Assembly (NCBI GenBank): GCA_947084935.1
Contig: CAMTUH010000001.1
Coordinates: forward strand, 62,001 to 126,000
Length of the DNA stretch: 64,000 nt
Source of the DNA: CAMTUH01 sp947084935
GTDB taxonomy: Bacteria > Pseudomonadota > Gammaproteobacteria > Coxiellales > Coxiellaceae
Direction of reading: 5' to 3'
Below the pieces are notes generated by a model. That model searched no databases and was not told where the DNA came from. It saw only the letters and a list, made by a program, of their open reading frames with translations. Position numbers and translations under genes: made by a program. This document shows positions 9,011 through 17,276 of this stretch, piece by piece (position 1 is the stretch's first letter; every line of letters starts with the position of its first letter).

Positions 9011-9868
9011 TCAATGGAACAACGTGTATCTTGTATTTTCTTCGTCATCGATGGTGATTGTAACCTCAGAACAGCTATCGCTCGAAGCAACCAAACCTTG
9101 AGAGGATTCAAATAGAGATGTATTATTTCCAAAGATCAGCGACGCACTTTCTTCTAATCGTGCAGTAAAATCACGTTTCGCTTCTTCTTCTAATTTTTCA
9201 TGTGAAAATTGCTTTTCAATACGCACGCGTTCTAACGCAATTGAACCGCACACCCATAGGGGTAAGAAAATATTGATAAACCTACTAAGAAAAGCAGCTA
9301 CTTGCAAATCAGGAACAGGAATGGTAGCAAAAAATATCGATATGCTTGAATATAAAATTATCTTGTATAAAGACTCGCGAGAGGATCGCGCTAGAGCAAT
9401 GTGGTGCTCACTGAATCGTTTCTTCATTTGATCTACAGTCACCAAGTTCCGAGGCGGAATAGAGAAAGCAACTACTTGAGAATGCAATGCTCCCAGCGTC
9501 TTCATCAACGTGGACAGGGGGACTATGGGTTGGAGCCACGTCTCAGAATGGCTATTTTTTTCTAAAGCCGTCTCGGGACTATCTCCTTTTGAAACGTAAC
9601 AAAGCATATTAAAAGTCAAGTGGTAAAAATAATCGTTAGAAAGATAACGCATTACTAAGGTCCGATCTGAGGAAATGCTCTGAAATCGTGAATAAGCTTG
9701 TTCTAAGTGGGAAATATCTCTTAAACTGAGGTACAGAATAATTTTCAACACTAATTCATCCGATAACCAATCAAAGTAACTTTCATTATTATTACCTTGA
9801 ATTTCGGTTAATGATTCTCTATTTGAATTTTGTAACTCTACAGTTTTATCTTTTTTTCGATGGCGCAT
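9011..9868 (-). CDS. F-box domain protein with membrane hairpin, paralogue
   Basis: The 285-residue product has an F-box at about residues 33-68 (WLSDELVLKIILYLSLRDIS then HLEQAYSRFQSISSD). Two adjacent hydrophobic segments follow (IILYSSISIFFATIPV and LSRFINIFLPLWVCGSIAL), then a charged tail rich in Glu, Ser and Thr. Order and spacing match the neighbour at 8203 and both begin MRH, so the pair probably arose by an old duplication with inversion. No catalytic domain is visible. A role as a host-directed adaptor anchored in a membrane is inferred from the domain layout. Confidence 0.72.
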   Translation of the reverse strand: MRHRKKDKTVELQNSNRESLTEIQGNNNESYFDWLSDELVLKIILYLSLRDISHLEQAYSRFQSISSDRTLVMRYLSNDYFYHLTFNMLCYVSKGDSPETALEKNSHSETWLQPIVPLSTLMKTLGALHSQVVAFSIPPRNLVTVDQMKKRFSEHHIALARSSRESLYKIILYSSISIFFATIPVPDLQVAAFLSRFINIFLPLWVCGSIALERVRIEKQFSHEKLEEEAKRDFTARLEESASLIFGNNTSLFESSQGLVASSDSCSEVTITIDDEENTRYTLFH

Positions 9869-10240
9869 GGATCAATTCCCCATTATTTTTTGCTTCGAAT
9901 TAAGAGATCATTCCACTTACATAGAATAACGCGTAGAAGCGAGATTATACAGTCTGGCAGAAAAAATAAATGCACCACTCCTTAAGCGGTAATTAAACAC
10001 GAGTGCTGTAGATCCACTCAACGGTATTTTATGGTGCGCTTACCTTGAGATGAGAACCACTGCTGTCCGTATAGCTATTGCAGTGCACTGTGGGTAATTA
10101 ACCAGCTGTGGGTAGGTAGAGCGGCAATGTTGGATAACCTTGTTAGGTTACCTAACTTAAGTGCCCAAGGTGACATTACTAAATTGTTCCTACAATCCGG
10201 GTTAAATACTTGCTTTTTAAACGAACCTTCCATTATGCTG
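9869..10240. other. Intergenic region between the F-box gene and the TPP riboswitch
   Basis: About 370 bases without a convincing gene. It must hold the promoter of the minus-strand F-box gene and that of the thiamine operon. A short perfect inverted repeat, gttaggt-t-acctaac, lies near 10142-10156. An open minus-strand frame at 10075-10449 crosses the riboswitch and the thiC start and is not credible. Confidence 0.4.
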
Positions 10241-10335
10241 TCCTTTCTCTCGGGGAGTCGAAAGGCTGAGATGACCATAAAAGGTTGGACCCGTTGAACC
10301 TGTAAGTTAATACTTGCGAAGGGAAGAGAGCGACA
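10241..10335 (+). promoter_or_regulatory. TPP riboswitch (THI element)
   Basis: The leader of thiC shows the conserved thi-box parts: GGGGAGTCG, CTGAGATGACC at 10266, GGACCCGTTGAACCTG, and the closing CGAAGGGAAGAGAG. The 5' ctctc and 3' gagag can form the P1 stem. Thiamine pyrophosphate binding is expected to reduce thi operon expression. The thiC Shine-Dalgarno bases aaagga (10363-10368) are complementary to tccttt at 10241-10246, which hints at control at translation initiation; no classic terminator is seen before thiC. Confidence 0.93.
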
Positions 10336-10374
10336 TGACGACGTGCGCTTCTTTCCTGGAACAAAGGAGGCACC

Positions 10375-12135
10375 ATGTCCGATTCTCTCAAAAATGCTCG
10401 TCAATCCTATCCGGCATCGAAAAAAATAACCGTTTTCGGTGCATTGCACCCCGATGTGCGCGTGGGCATGCGTGAAATTGATTTAACGACGGGTGAAAAA
10501 TTCTGCGTGTACGATACCTCGGGGGCGTACACCGATCCCAATAGCTTCATTGATATTCATCGGGGATTACCGCGGTTGCGGGAATCGTGGATTGAGTCGC
10601 GTGGTGATACGGGGATTTATGAGAGTCAATTATGCGGGGATTCTGCTTTTCCGTGCCGTCAACGACGCGGAAAAAATGGGCAAGCCGTCACGCAATTGGC
10701 GTATGCACGACGCGGCATTATCACGCCGGAAATGGAATACGTTGCCATTCGTGAAAATCAAAAAAATGCTGCGCTGCAGCATTCGATGCGTGATTCAGAG
10801 CGCGAAGCACGGCTTCGCGGTAATTCATTCGGCGCGTGTATTCCCGATGAAATAACGCCGGAGTTTGTTCGAGACGAAGTCGCGCGCGGCCGCGCGATTA
10901 TTCCCGTTAATATTAATCACCCTGAAAGTGAGCCGATGATTATCGGCCGGAATTTTTTGGTGAAGGTCAACGCGAATATTGGAAACTCAGCCGTCACGTC
11001 GTCTGTCGAAGAAGAAGTGGAGAAAATGATTTGGGCGGCGCGGTGGGGTGCGGACACCGTGATGGATTTATCCACTGGAAAAGATCTGTCTAAAACTCGG
11101 GAATTTATTATTCGAAACTCACCCGTGCCGATTGGCACGGTACCGATTTATCAAGCGCTCGAAGCCGTGGGTGGTGTGGCTGAAGACCTCACGTGGGAAA
11201 TTTTCCGTGATACGTTGATTGAGCAAGCCGAACAGGGCGTGGATTATTTTACGATTCATGCCGGTGTGTTGCTGCGTTATATTCATTTAACCGAAAGACG
11301 CGTGACGGGAATTGTTTCGCGAGGGGGCGCTATTCTAGCAAAATGGTGTATCGCGCACCACAAAGAAAATTTTCTGTATACGCATTTTGAAGAAATTTGT
11401 GAAATCATGCGCGCGTACGACGTGAGTTTTTCTTTGGGCGATGGATTGCGACCGGGATCGATTGCCGATGCCAACGATGAAGCGCAATTTGCGGAATTAA
11501 AAACACAGGGCGAATTAAATCAAATTGCGTGGAAACACGACGTGCAGGTGATGAACGAAGGACCGGGACACATTCCGATGCATTTGATTGAAATTAACAT
11601 GAAAAAGCAATTGGAATATTGCCACGAAGCGCCTTTTTACACGCTGGGTCCACTCACGATTGATATTGCGCCGGGTTACGACCACATCACCAGTGGCATC
11701 GGTGCGGCGATGATTGGCTGGTACGGTTGTGCCTTGTTGTGTTACGTGACGCCCAAGGAGCACTTGGGTCTTCCGGATAAACAAGACGTCAGAGACGGTT
11801 TGATGGCGTACAAAATCGCTGCGCACGCAGCAGACGTTGCCAAAGGACATCCGGCAGCTCGCTTACGCGACGATTTATTATCGCGCGCGCGATTCGAATT
11901 TCGCTGGCACGATCAATTTAATTTGTCACTCGATCCAGAAAAAGCCCGTGAATTTCACGATGAGACGTTGCCAAAAGAAGCGGCAAAACACGCGCATTTT
12001 TGTTCGATGTGTGGTCCAAAATTTTGTTCGATGAAAATCAGTCAAGACGTGCGGGAATTCGTTCAGAAAGGAATGGCGGAAAAATCCGAGGAATTTGTCG
12101 CGAAAGGATCCGAGCTATATGTGAAAGAGGGATAA
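10375..12135 (+). CDS. thiC: Phosphomethylpyrimidine synthase ThiC
   Basis: ThiC is a radical-SAM enzyme that rearranges aminoimidazole ribotide into hydroxymethylpyrimidine phosphate, the pyrimidine half of thiamine. The 586-residue protein ends with the CSMCGPKFC motif (Cys543, Cys546, Cys551) that holds the 4Fe-4S cluster. GRAIIPVNINHPESEPMIIG and MNEGPGHIP are typical internal signatures. It has a strong Shine-Dalgarno (aaaggagg) five bases before the ATG and lies directly behind the TPP riboswitch. Its stop is two bases before thiO, so it leads a tight operon. Confidence 0.98.
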   Translation: MSDSLKNARQSYPASKKITVFGALHPDVRVGMREIDLTTGEKFCVYDTSGAYTDPNSFIDIHRGLPRLRESWIESRGDTGIYESQLCGDSAFPCRQRRGKNGQAVTQLAYARRGIITPEMEYVAIRENQKNAALQHSMRDSEREARLRGNSFGACIPDEITPEFVRDEVARGRAIIPVNINHPESEPMIIGRNFLVKVNANIGNSAVTSSVEEEVEKMIWAARWGADTVMDLSTGKDLSKTREFIIRNSPVPIGTVPIYQALEAVGGVAEDLTWEIFRDTLIEQAEQGVDYFTIHAGVLLRYIHLTERRVTGIVSRGGAILAKWCIAHHKENFLYTHFEEICEIMRAYDVSFSLGDGLRPGSIADANDEAQFAELKTQGELNQIAWKHDVQVMNEGPGHIPMHLIEINMKKQLEYCHEAPFYTLGPLTIDIAPGYDHITSGIGAAMIGWYGCALLCYVTPKEHLGLPDKQDVRDGLMAYKIAAHAADVAKGHPAARLRDDLLSRARFEFRWHDQFNLSLDPEKAREFHDETLPKEAAKHAHFCSMCGPKFCSMKISQDVREFVQKGMAEKSEEFVAKGSELYVKEG

Positions 12136-12137
12136 CG

Positions 12138-13280
12138 ATGAAAGCGGGCATTGCGGGCGCCGGTTTAATGGGCCGACTGTTGGCGTGGCGTTTGGCGAAA
12201 ATGGGATGGGAAATCACTTTATTTGATAAAGGTGATCGAGCGGGGTGTTCCAGTGCGGCTTATGCAGCCGCAGGAATGTTATCGCCGCTGTCCGAAATGG
12301 AAAACGCTGAATTGGAAGTTTTACGCTTTGGTAATTACGGATTAAAACGCTGGCCAGAGTGGTTGTCGGAATTAAAACGGTCCGTTTATTTTCAGCAAAT
12401 GGGAAGCCTGGTTCTTGCTCATCCGCACGATTATTCTGAATTGATTCGTTTCGGGCAACAATTGTCGCGGAAACTTTCAGTCCGTAGCCTTGATGGAGGG
12501 AATTGTAGCCTGGGTGCAGCCACGCTTCGGGGCGTAACCCAGGAATTCCTTGATTTCGCTGGCGCTCCATCAAGGCTACGAATTCGTACGGCTGACGCTT
12601 TTATCGAAGACGTGACAAAAGAACAATTACGGGAATTAGAGCCTGAGCTCACTTTTGAGCACGGTTACTTTCTGCCACAAGAAGGTCAAATCGATGGACG
12701 CTCGCTATTGGTAGCGCTGGCGGATGAATTAGATTCTCATGGAGTGGATTGGCATTTCAATTCAAATGTTGAAAAAGTAGGGTCACATTTTATTGAAAGC
12801 GATCGCCGTTATACTTTTGATTGGGTATTCGATTGTCGGGGTGGAGGAGCGGGTGATGTATTTTCGGATTTGCGTCACGTGCGCGGCGAGTTAATTCATT
12901 TATATGCGCCGGAGGTACACATTCATCGGCCGATTCGTTTGTTGCATCCGCGTTATCGTATTTATATTGTTCCGCGACCCGAACAGCGTTATTTGTTGGG
13001 TGCGAGTGAGATTGAGTCGAACGATGTTTCTCCGATCTCCGTGCGCACCTGTTTGGAGTTATTATCGGCTGCGTACAGTGTGCACGCAGGATTTGCTGAA
13101 GCGCGAATTATTGAAACGGTGACGGGAACTCGTCCGGCGCTCAACGATAATTTACCGCGTACTTTGTTTTCGCAAGGGTTTACAGCGGTGAATGGACTGT
13201 ATCGGCATGGGTTTTTACTTGCGCCGGCGTTGGTGGATGAGGTGGTGGAGCGCATTAACGTAGGTTGGGCTGAACTGTAG
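12138..13280 (+). CDS. thiO: Glycine oxidase ThiO with in-frame palindromic insert
   Basis: A 380-residue FAD-dependent amine oxidase with the N-terminal dinucleotide fold GIAGAGLMGRLLAW and C-terminal VNGLYRHGFLLAPAL. ThiO oxidises glycine to the imine used by ThiG. ATG 12138, two bases after thiC, gives the normal N-terminus. Two oddities are visible. Residues about 115-148 are encoded by a 98-bp palindromic repeat found elsewhere in intergenic sites, yet the frame stays open. The last residues (NVGWAEL and stop) are encoded by a fragment of a second repeat family. Whether the enzyme remains active cannot be told from sequence. Confidence 0.9.
   Translation: MKAGIAGAGLMGRLLAWRLAKMGWEITLFDKGDRAGCSSAAYAAAGMLSPLSEMENAELEVLRFGNYGLKRWPEWLSELKRSVYFQQMGSLVLAHPHDYSELIRFGQQLSRKLSVRSLDGGNCSLGAATLRGVTQEFLDFAGAPSRLRIRTADAFIEDVTKEQLRELEPELTFEHGYFLPQEGQIDGRSLLVALADELDSHGVDWHFNSNVEKVGSHFIESDRRYTFDWVFDCRGGGAGDVFSDLRHVRGELIHLYAPEVHIHRPIRLLHPRYRIYIVPRPEQRYLLGASEIESNDVSPISVRTCLELLSAAYSVHAGFAEARIIETVTGTRPALNDNLPRTLFSQGFTAVNGLYRHGFLLAPALVDEVVERINVGWAEL
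12483..12580. repeat. Palindromic repeat (family A) inserted in frame in thiO
   Basis: Perfect 16-base terminal inverted repeats (cgtagccttgatggag, and its complement at 12565-12580) enclose an inner inverted repeat, cctgggt and acccagg, around cagccacgcttcggggcgta. The same modules recur at 13287-13393, 18490-18588, 30994-31119, 42985-43015 and, as a fragment, 62457-62478. This copy is read through as protein. Confidence 0.88.
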
Positions 13281-13286
13281 CGAATT

Positions 13287-13393
13287 CGTAGCCTTGATGG
13301 AGCCATGCGCAATCAAGGGATTCCTGGGTTCCTGGGTTACGCTCCCCGCAAGGCGAGGACAGGCCACGAAGCGTGGCTGCACCCAGGCTACGG
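13287..13393. repeat. Palindromic repeat family A, thiO-thiS gap
   Basis: Starts with the same cgtagccttgatggag arm as the thiO insert and ends acccaggctacgg. It carries an additional module, tccccgcaaggcgaggacag, seen also at 18490-18588 and, inverted, at 30994-31119. It fills the gap between thiO and thiS and could form a large hairpin within the operon transcript. Confidence 0.85.
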
Positions 13394-13415
13394 TCTATTT
13401 TTTGAGAGGTGACTC

Positions 13416-13619
13416 GTGATTGAAATTACGTTAAACGGAAAACCAGCGGTGATTGATCCTGAGTGCACGCTCGCGCACGCGTTGGTGCAATGGAATTTTC
13501 GCAATGGTGCATTTGCGGTTGCTATTAATGAGACGTTTGTTGCGCGTGCGAATTACACAGAAATAATTTTAAAAACGGGCGATCGCGTGGAAATCGTAAC
13601 GCCCATGCAGGGAGGATGA
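13416..13619 (+). CDS. thiS: Sulfur carrier protein ThiS
   Basis: A 67-residue ubiquitin-fold protein ending in the essential GG (PMQGG). ThiS becomes a C-terminal thiocarboxylate and donates sulphur for the thiazole ring made by ThiG. The start is GTG 13416, preceded by gagaggtgact. The gene lies three bases before thiG. No thiF-type activating enzyme is present in this window, so activation must come from elsewhere. Confidence 0.93.
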   Translation: MIEITLNGKPAVIDPECTLAHALVQWNFRNGAFAVAINETFVARANYTEIILKTGDRVEIVTPMQGG

Positions 13620-13622
13620 GCG

Positions 13623-14393
13623 ATGTGGCACGTAGGAGAGCGAATATTGTCGTCGCGATTATTGTTGGGCACCGCACAATACCCATCCCCAGAAATTTTG
13701 TGCGACGCAATTAAAGCTGCTCAGGTTGAAATTATTACGGTATCGTTGCGTCGGCAGTTGTCGAGTGGTGCAAAAAATACGTTTTGGGAGTTATTGAAAA
13801 GCTTGTCGTGTCACGTGTTGCCGAATACTGCAGGCTGTTTTAGCGCAAAAGAAGCGATTGTAACCGCGAAAATGGCTTCCGAGTTGTTTCAAACGAATTG
13901 GATAAAGTTAGAGGTCATCGGTGATGATTATACGTTGCAACCGAATCCGTTTGAGTTGATTACAGCAGCCGAAGAATTGATTAAACAGGGCTTCGAAGTA
14001 TGGCCGTATTGCACGGACGATTTAATTGTATGTCAGCGATTGGTGGATTGCGGTTGTCGCGTGTTAATGCCGTGGGCTTCACCCATCGGCAGCGGAAAAG
14101 GCATTATTAATCCGTACGCGTTGCGGCTGTTGCGCGAGCGTTTTCCAGAGATCACGTTAATTGTTGATGCGGGAATTGGAAAACCTTCCGACGCTGCTTT
14201 TGCGATGGAGTTGGGTTTTGATGCGGTATTATTGAATACCGCCGTAGCTTTGGCGGGCGACCCGGTCGCCATGGCGGAGGCTTTTGCGAACGCTGTTAAA
14301 GCCGGACGTCGGGGCTATGAAGCGGGAATCATGCCGGCACGAGAGATGGCGAGCGCGTCAACGCCGTTAATTGGAAAGCCGTTTGCTTCATGA
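13623..14393 (+). CDS. thiG: Thiazole synthase ThiG
   Basis: A 256-residue TIM-barrel enzyme that combines deoxyxylulose phosphate, the ThiO-derived imine and ThiS-carried sulphur into thiazole phosphate. The signature WIKLEVIGDD contains the Schiff-base lysine; PIGSGKGI and VDAGIGKPSDAAFAMELGFD are phosphate-binding and conserved core segments. A typical C-terminus (GYEAGIMPAREMASASTP) is present. Its end overlaps thiDE by four bases, indicating translational coupling. Confidence 0.97.
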   Translation: MWHVGERILSSRLLLGTAQYPSPEILCDAIKAAQVEIITVSLRRQLSSGAKNTFWELLKSLSCHVLPNTAGCFSAKEAIVTAKMASELFQTNWIKLEVIGDDYTLQPNPFELITAAEELIKQGFEVWPYCTDDLIVCQRLVDCGCRVLMPWASPIGSGKGIINPYALRLLRERFPEITLIVDAGIGKPSDAAFAMELGFDAVLLNTAVALAGDPVAMAEAFANAVKAGRRGYEAGIMPAREMASASTPLIGKPFAS

Positions 14394-15850
14394 ACACCAA
14401 CGAAAAACCTCTAATTTGGACGATCGCCGGAGCAGATTGCAGCAGCGGTGCCGGTATCTCAGCGGATCTGGCAACGGCGTGTGATTTGGGTGTGCACGCC
14501 GCGTCGATCATCACCACTGTCACGGCACAGAACAGTCGACGCGTGGCTTCCCTTTATCCGGTTTCACCGGAAGTGTTGTCACAGCAGATTGAAGTATTGT
14601 GTGAAGAATCTACACCCGCGGCAATTAAATTGGGTTTATTGGGTTCGGCAGAAATCATCGAAGTGATTTCCGATTATTTAAAAAGTTATTCGGGGCACGT
14701 GATTTGTGATCCCGTGTTGCATGCTTCGGTGGGAACAGCATTAATCGATGATGCTGCGATTAACGCGATGAAAGATAAACTACTTCCAAAAGCAACGTTG
14801 TTAACGCCAAATATTCCAGAAGCGGAATATTTAGTGCAGATGAAGATTGGCGATAATGATGGGATCCAAAAAGCCGCTCAAAAATTATTAGCGCTGGGCC
14901 CACACGCGGTGCTGATTAAAGGGGGGCATCGAGAAACGGCTCTGGCCTCGGATTATTTTACCGACGGTCGTCGGTCCTTTTGGATCAATACTCCAAGAAT
15001 AAATAATAAAAATGCGCGCGGTACGGGTTGTTCATTGAGTACTGCGATTACAGCTGCTCTTGCACTGAATTATTCTTTAGAAGGCGCGATTGTTTTAGCA
15101 AAAATGGTCGTACAAGCCGGTATTCGTACTGCTTACCGATACGGTTCGCGGGATATTCTGGGGCGGGCAGGATTCCCTTCTCATTCGCGCGATCTACCGT
15201 GGATTACGTTCGATAAGCCCCGAGAGCCGCAGCCCTCTTTCCCTGCGTGCGATCGTTTGGGGTTTTATCCGATTGCAGACAGTGTTTCTTGGGTACGGCG
15301 TTTATTGTCCCAAGGTGTTCGCACGATTCAGTTACGTATTAAAAATAAAAATTTGTCTGAGGTTGAAGATGCTGTTGCGCAGAGCGTTGCAATCAGTCGC
15401 CAATACAATGCAAAATTATTTATTAATGATGAGTGGAAACTTGCGATTAAACACGGTGCGTACGGTGTTCACTTGGGTCAAGGGGATTTAGACGCTGCTG
15501 ATGTCTCCTCTCTTCACCGCGCGGGTCTTCGATTAGGAATCAGCACACACAGTCTTTTTGAGCTGGCGCGGGCACATTATTATCGTCCTTCTTATATTGC
15601 TTTTGGCCCGATTTACGAAACGACGACGAAATCGATGCCCTTTGCGCCGCAAGGATTGGATCGTTTGCGTGATTGGTGTCGTTTGTCGCCGTATCCGGTG
15701 GTGGCGATCGGTGGCATTGGGGTGGCGCAGCTTCCTGAGGTATTGCAAACGGGCGTAAGTAACGTTGCTGTTATTTCGGCGGTGAGTAAAGCGCTTGATC
15801 CCGATGAAGCGGTGCGCGTTTGTTTGGAAATGGCGGATAAATCTTTTTGA
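14390..15850 (+). CDS. thiDE: Fused HMP-phosphate kinase / thiamine-phosphate synthase (ThiD-ThiE)
   Basis: A 486-residue fusion. Residues 1 to about 265 are ThiD, with TIAGADCSSGAGI at the start, CDPVLHASVG and the anion-hole segment ARGTGCSLS; it phosphorylates the pyrimidine moiety. Residues about 288-486 are ThiE (GFYPIADSVSWV, VRTIQLRIKNK, FINDEWKLAI, GVHLGQGDLD, AIGGI), which joins pyrimidine and thiazole to give thiamine phosphate. Two separate genes are more common, although fusions are known. It is the last operon gene; a palindromic element follows. Confidence 0.95.
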   Translation: MNTNEKPLIWTIAGADCSSGAGISADLATACDLGVHAASIITTVTAQNSRRVASLYPVSPEVLSQQIEVLCEESTPAAIKLGLLGSAEIIEVISDYLKSYSGHVICDPVLHASVGTALIDDAAINAMKDKLLPKATLLTPNIPEAEYLVQMKIGDNDGIQKAAQKLLALGPHAVLIKGGHRETALASDYFTDGRRSFWINTPRINNKNARGTGCSLSTAITAALALNYSLEGAIVLAKMVVQAGIRTAYRYGSRDILGRAGFPSHSRDLPWITFDKPREPQPSFPACDRLGFYPIADSVSWVRRLLSQGVRTIQLRIKNKNLSEVEDAVAQSVAISRQYNAKLFINDEWKLAIKHGAYGVHLGQGDLDAADVSSLHRAGLRLGISTHSLFELARAHYYRPSYIAFGPIYETTTKSMPFAPQGLDRLRDWCRLSPYPVVAIGGIGVAQLPEVLQTGVSNVAVISAVSKALDPDEAVRVCLEMADKSF

Positions 15851-15870
15851 TAGCGCCTCCTTTTTTCTGT

Positions 15871-15939
15871 AAATTCGCCCTTGGGGCCCTGTCGCCGGAG
15901 CCTGTCCCGCGCAGCGGGAGCACCCCTCGGGCGTAATTT
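15871..15939. repeat. Nested palindromic element after thiDE
   Basis: Imperfect outer arms aaattcgcccttgggg and cccctcgggcgtaattt flank an inner hairpin cccgc-gca-gcggg. The outer arm and the cctgtcgcc motif match the element at 6441-6532, defining a family that differs in the inner stem. It may act as the transcription terminator of the thi operon. Confidence 0.75.
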
Positions 15940-16013
15940 ACAAAAAAGACGTATACTATATTCTTTTTCTGTTAAATAACCTTTTTGTTATTCAAATTTA
16001 GAGGGATATCTTT

Positions 16014-16679
16014 ATGCGTAATAAATTAAAGTTGCTTGTTCTTGCGCTTAGTTTATGTTTGAGTACGGTTTTTGCTACACCCGCGATAAACTTAAGCATA
16101 TTAAAAAATCAAATCATTGACTATCATCAATCGGGTGCTTATGAGGCGGCGATGTCGCGCGTGGGAGATAAGGCCGAACGTTATTTACAAAAACGAGTCA
16201 ATGAAAATAATAAATCGGTACATCCTAAGAAACTCGCTCTTGTATTCGATATCGATGAAACGTCGTTGTCGAGTTATGCTGCGTTGAAAAGGCTTAATTT
16301 CGGTGGGACGAATGCAGAAATTGATGCGGTGTATAGGCGGACGGATGCGCCGGCGATTGAACCCACCTTAAAACTTTATCGTTATGCCGTTCAGCACGGT
16401 GTGTCGGTATTTTTTATTACCGGACGTCGTGAACGAGATCGATCAGGAACAGAAAAAAACCTCAAGGCAGCGGGTTATACAAAGTGGGCGCATGTGTATT
16501 TAAAGCCGAATGATTATCGTTTACGTTCTGCGATACCCTTCAAATCTTCCCGTCGCAAATTAATTGTGGATCGCGGTTATGACGTGGTTGTGAACATGGG
16601 TGATCAGTACAGCGATTTAAAAGGCGGATACAGCGATGCGACTTTTAAATATCCCAATTATATTTATTTTATTCCATGA
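16014..16679 (+). CDS. Acid phosphatase, HAD superfamily class B/LppC type, exported
   Basis: A 221-residue protein with a clear signal peptide (MRNKLKLLVLALSLCLSTVF, cleavage near ATPA). The HAD motif VFDIDETSLSS places nucleophile Asp79 and acid/base Asp81; FFITGRRERDR is motif II and NMGDQYSDLKG motif IV. Such enzymes are periplasmic, outer-membrane or secreted nonspecific phosphomonoesterases. It stands alone, with a palindromic element on either side. Secreted acid phosphatases have been linked to dampening host oxidative burst in intracellular bacteria; that role here is inference. Confidence 0.9.
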   Translation: MRNKLKLLVLALSLCLSTVFATPAINLSILKNQIIDYHQSGAYEAAMSRVGDKAERYLQKRVNENNKSVHPKKLALVFDIDETSLSSYAALKRLNFGGTNAEIDAVYRRTDAPAIEPTLKLYRYAVQHGVSVFFITGRRERDRSGTEKNLKAAGYTKWAHVYLKPNDYRLRSAIPFKSSRRKLIVDRGYDVVVNMGDQYSDLKGGYSDATFKYPNYIYFIP

Positions 16680-16703
16680 TCAAGTAGGGTATCGGACTTC
16701 GCT

Positions 16704-16735
16704 GTAGGTTGGGCTGAATGAAATGAAGCCCAACA
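16704..16735. repeat. Repeat family B (GTAGGTTGGGCTGA)
   Basis: gtaggttgggctga followed by atgaaatgaagcccaaca forms an inverted repeat, ttgggct against agcccaa. Other copies lie at 13260-13274, 53248-53318, 53836-53870 and 62483-62547. Confidence 0.85.
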
Positions 16736-16746
16736 ATCCCATTCGT

Positions 16747-16841
16747 GTCATCCCGAGGAGCCATGCGACGAGGTGACCTGACCCCACCTTGCGGGGACTT
16801 GAGATTAGCTGGAAGATCCCTCGCGATACGCTCGGGATGAC
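16747..16841. repeat. Inverted repeat with GTCATCCCGAG termini
   Basis: Perfect 11-base terminal arms gtcatcccgag (16747-16757) and ctcgggatgac (16831-16841) flank about 73 bases containing accttgcggggacttgag. It resembles small non-autonomous palindromic elements common in bacterial intergenic DNA. It directly follows a family B repeat. Confidence 0.75.
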
Positions 16842-16890
16842 GCATACCCCGGTATACCCGAATCGAGAAAATTCTGTTAACTTTTCCCAA

Positions 16891-16919
16891 TTGCATAAAT
16901 ATCGCATTAATGCTATAAT
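16891..16919 (+). promoter_or_regulatory. Sigma-70-type promoter of the HigB/HigA module
   Basis: TTGCAT at 16891-16896 and TATAAT at 16914-16919 are separated by 17 bases. The -10 box ends only three bases before the toxin ATG at 16923, so the transcript would start at or inside the first codons. Either the mRNA is leaderless or toxin translation starts inefficiently. Confidence 0.6.
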
Positions 16920-16922
16920 CAA

Positions 16923-17276
16923 ATGAAAGTAAAATTTTACCAGAATTACAATGGCCGGCGGCCCGTAGCCGATTTCTTGGAACGATTGCCTGCGGACGAG
17001 AATGCTCGAGTAACAGGATGCCTGGAAAATGTAGAAAAGCTTGGATTTGATAGCCCGAGAGTCATCTTTCGACAAATTAAAGGGCCTCTTTGGGAGATAA
17101 AAATAAAGACGCATAGGGGTGGGTACCGTTTTTTTTATGTTTGTATTAAAGGCATTAACATTGTGCTGCTTCACGCTTATAAGAAACAATCACAAAAGGC
17201 TCCAAGAAGGGAAATTGAAACCGCTGGGAAACGTATGAGTGAGGTATTTAAAAATGAAAGCGCTTACGTTAACTGA
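16923..17276 (+). CDS. RelE/HigB-type toxin (phage-derived Gp49-like)
   Basis: A 117-residue basic protein of the RelE/ParE superfamily, Gp49-like (HigB) branch. The core WEIKIKTHRGGYRFFYVCIK followed by INIVLLHAYKKQSQKAPRRE is characteristic, with the usual R-x-F/Y-Y strand and the lysine-rich HAYKKQ segment. Such toxins are ribosome-dependent mRNA interferases. It precedes and overlaps its Xre antitoxin, the higB-higA order. No Shine-Dalgarno is visible, and the promoter sits directly on the start, suggesting low expression. Confidence 0.85.
   Translation: MKVKFYQNYNGRRPVADFLERLPADENARVTGCLENVEKLGFDSPRVIFRQIKGPLWEIKIKTHRGGYRFFYVCIKGINIVLLHAYKKQSQKAPRREIETAGKRMSEVFKNESAYVN

Noticed and set aside
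10075..10449. A 124-codon open frame on the minus strand
   Set aside because: It crosses the TPP riboswitch and the thiC start on the opposite strand and has no recognisable protein features.
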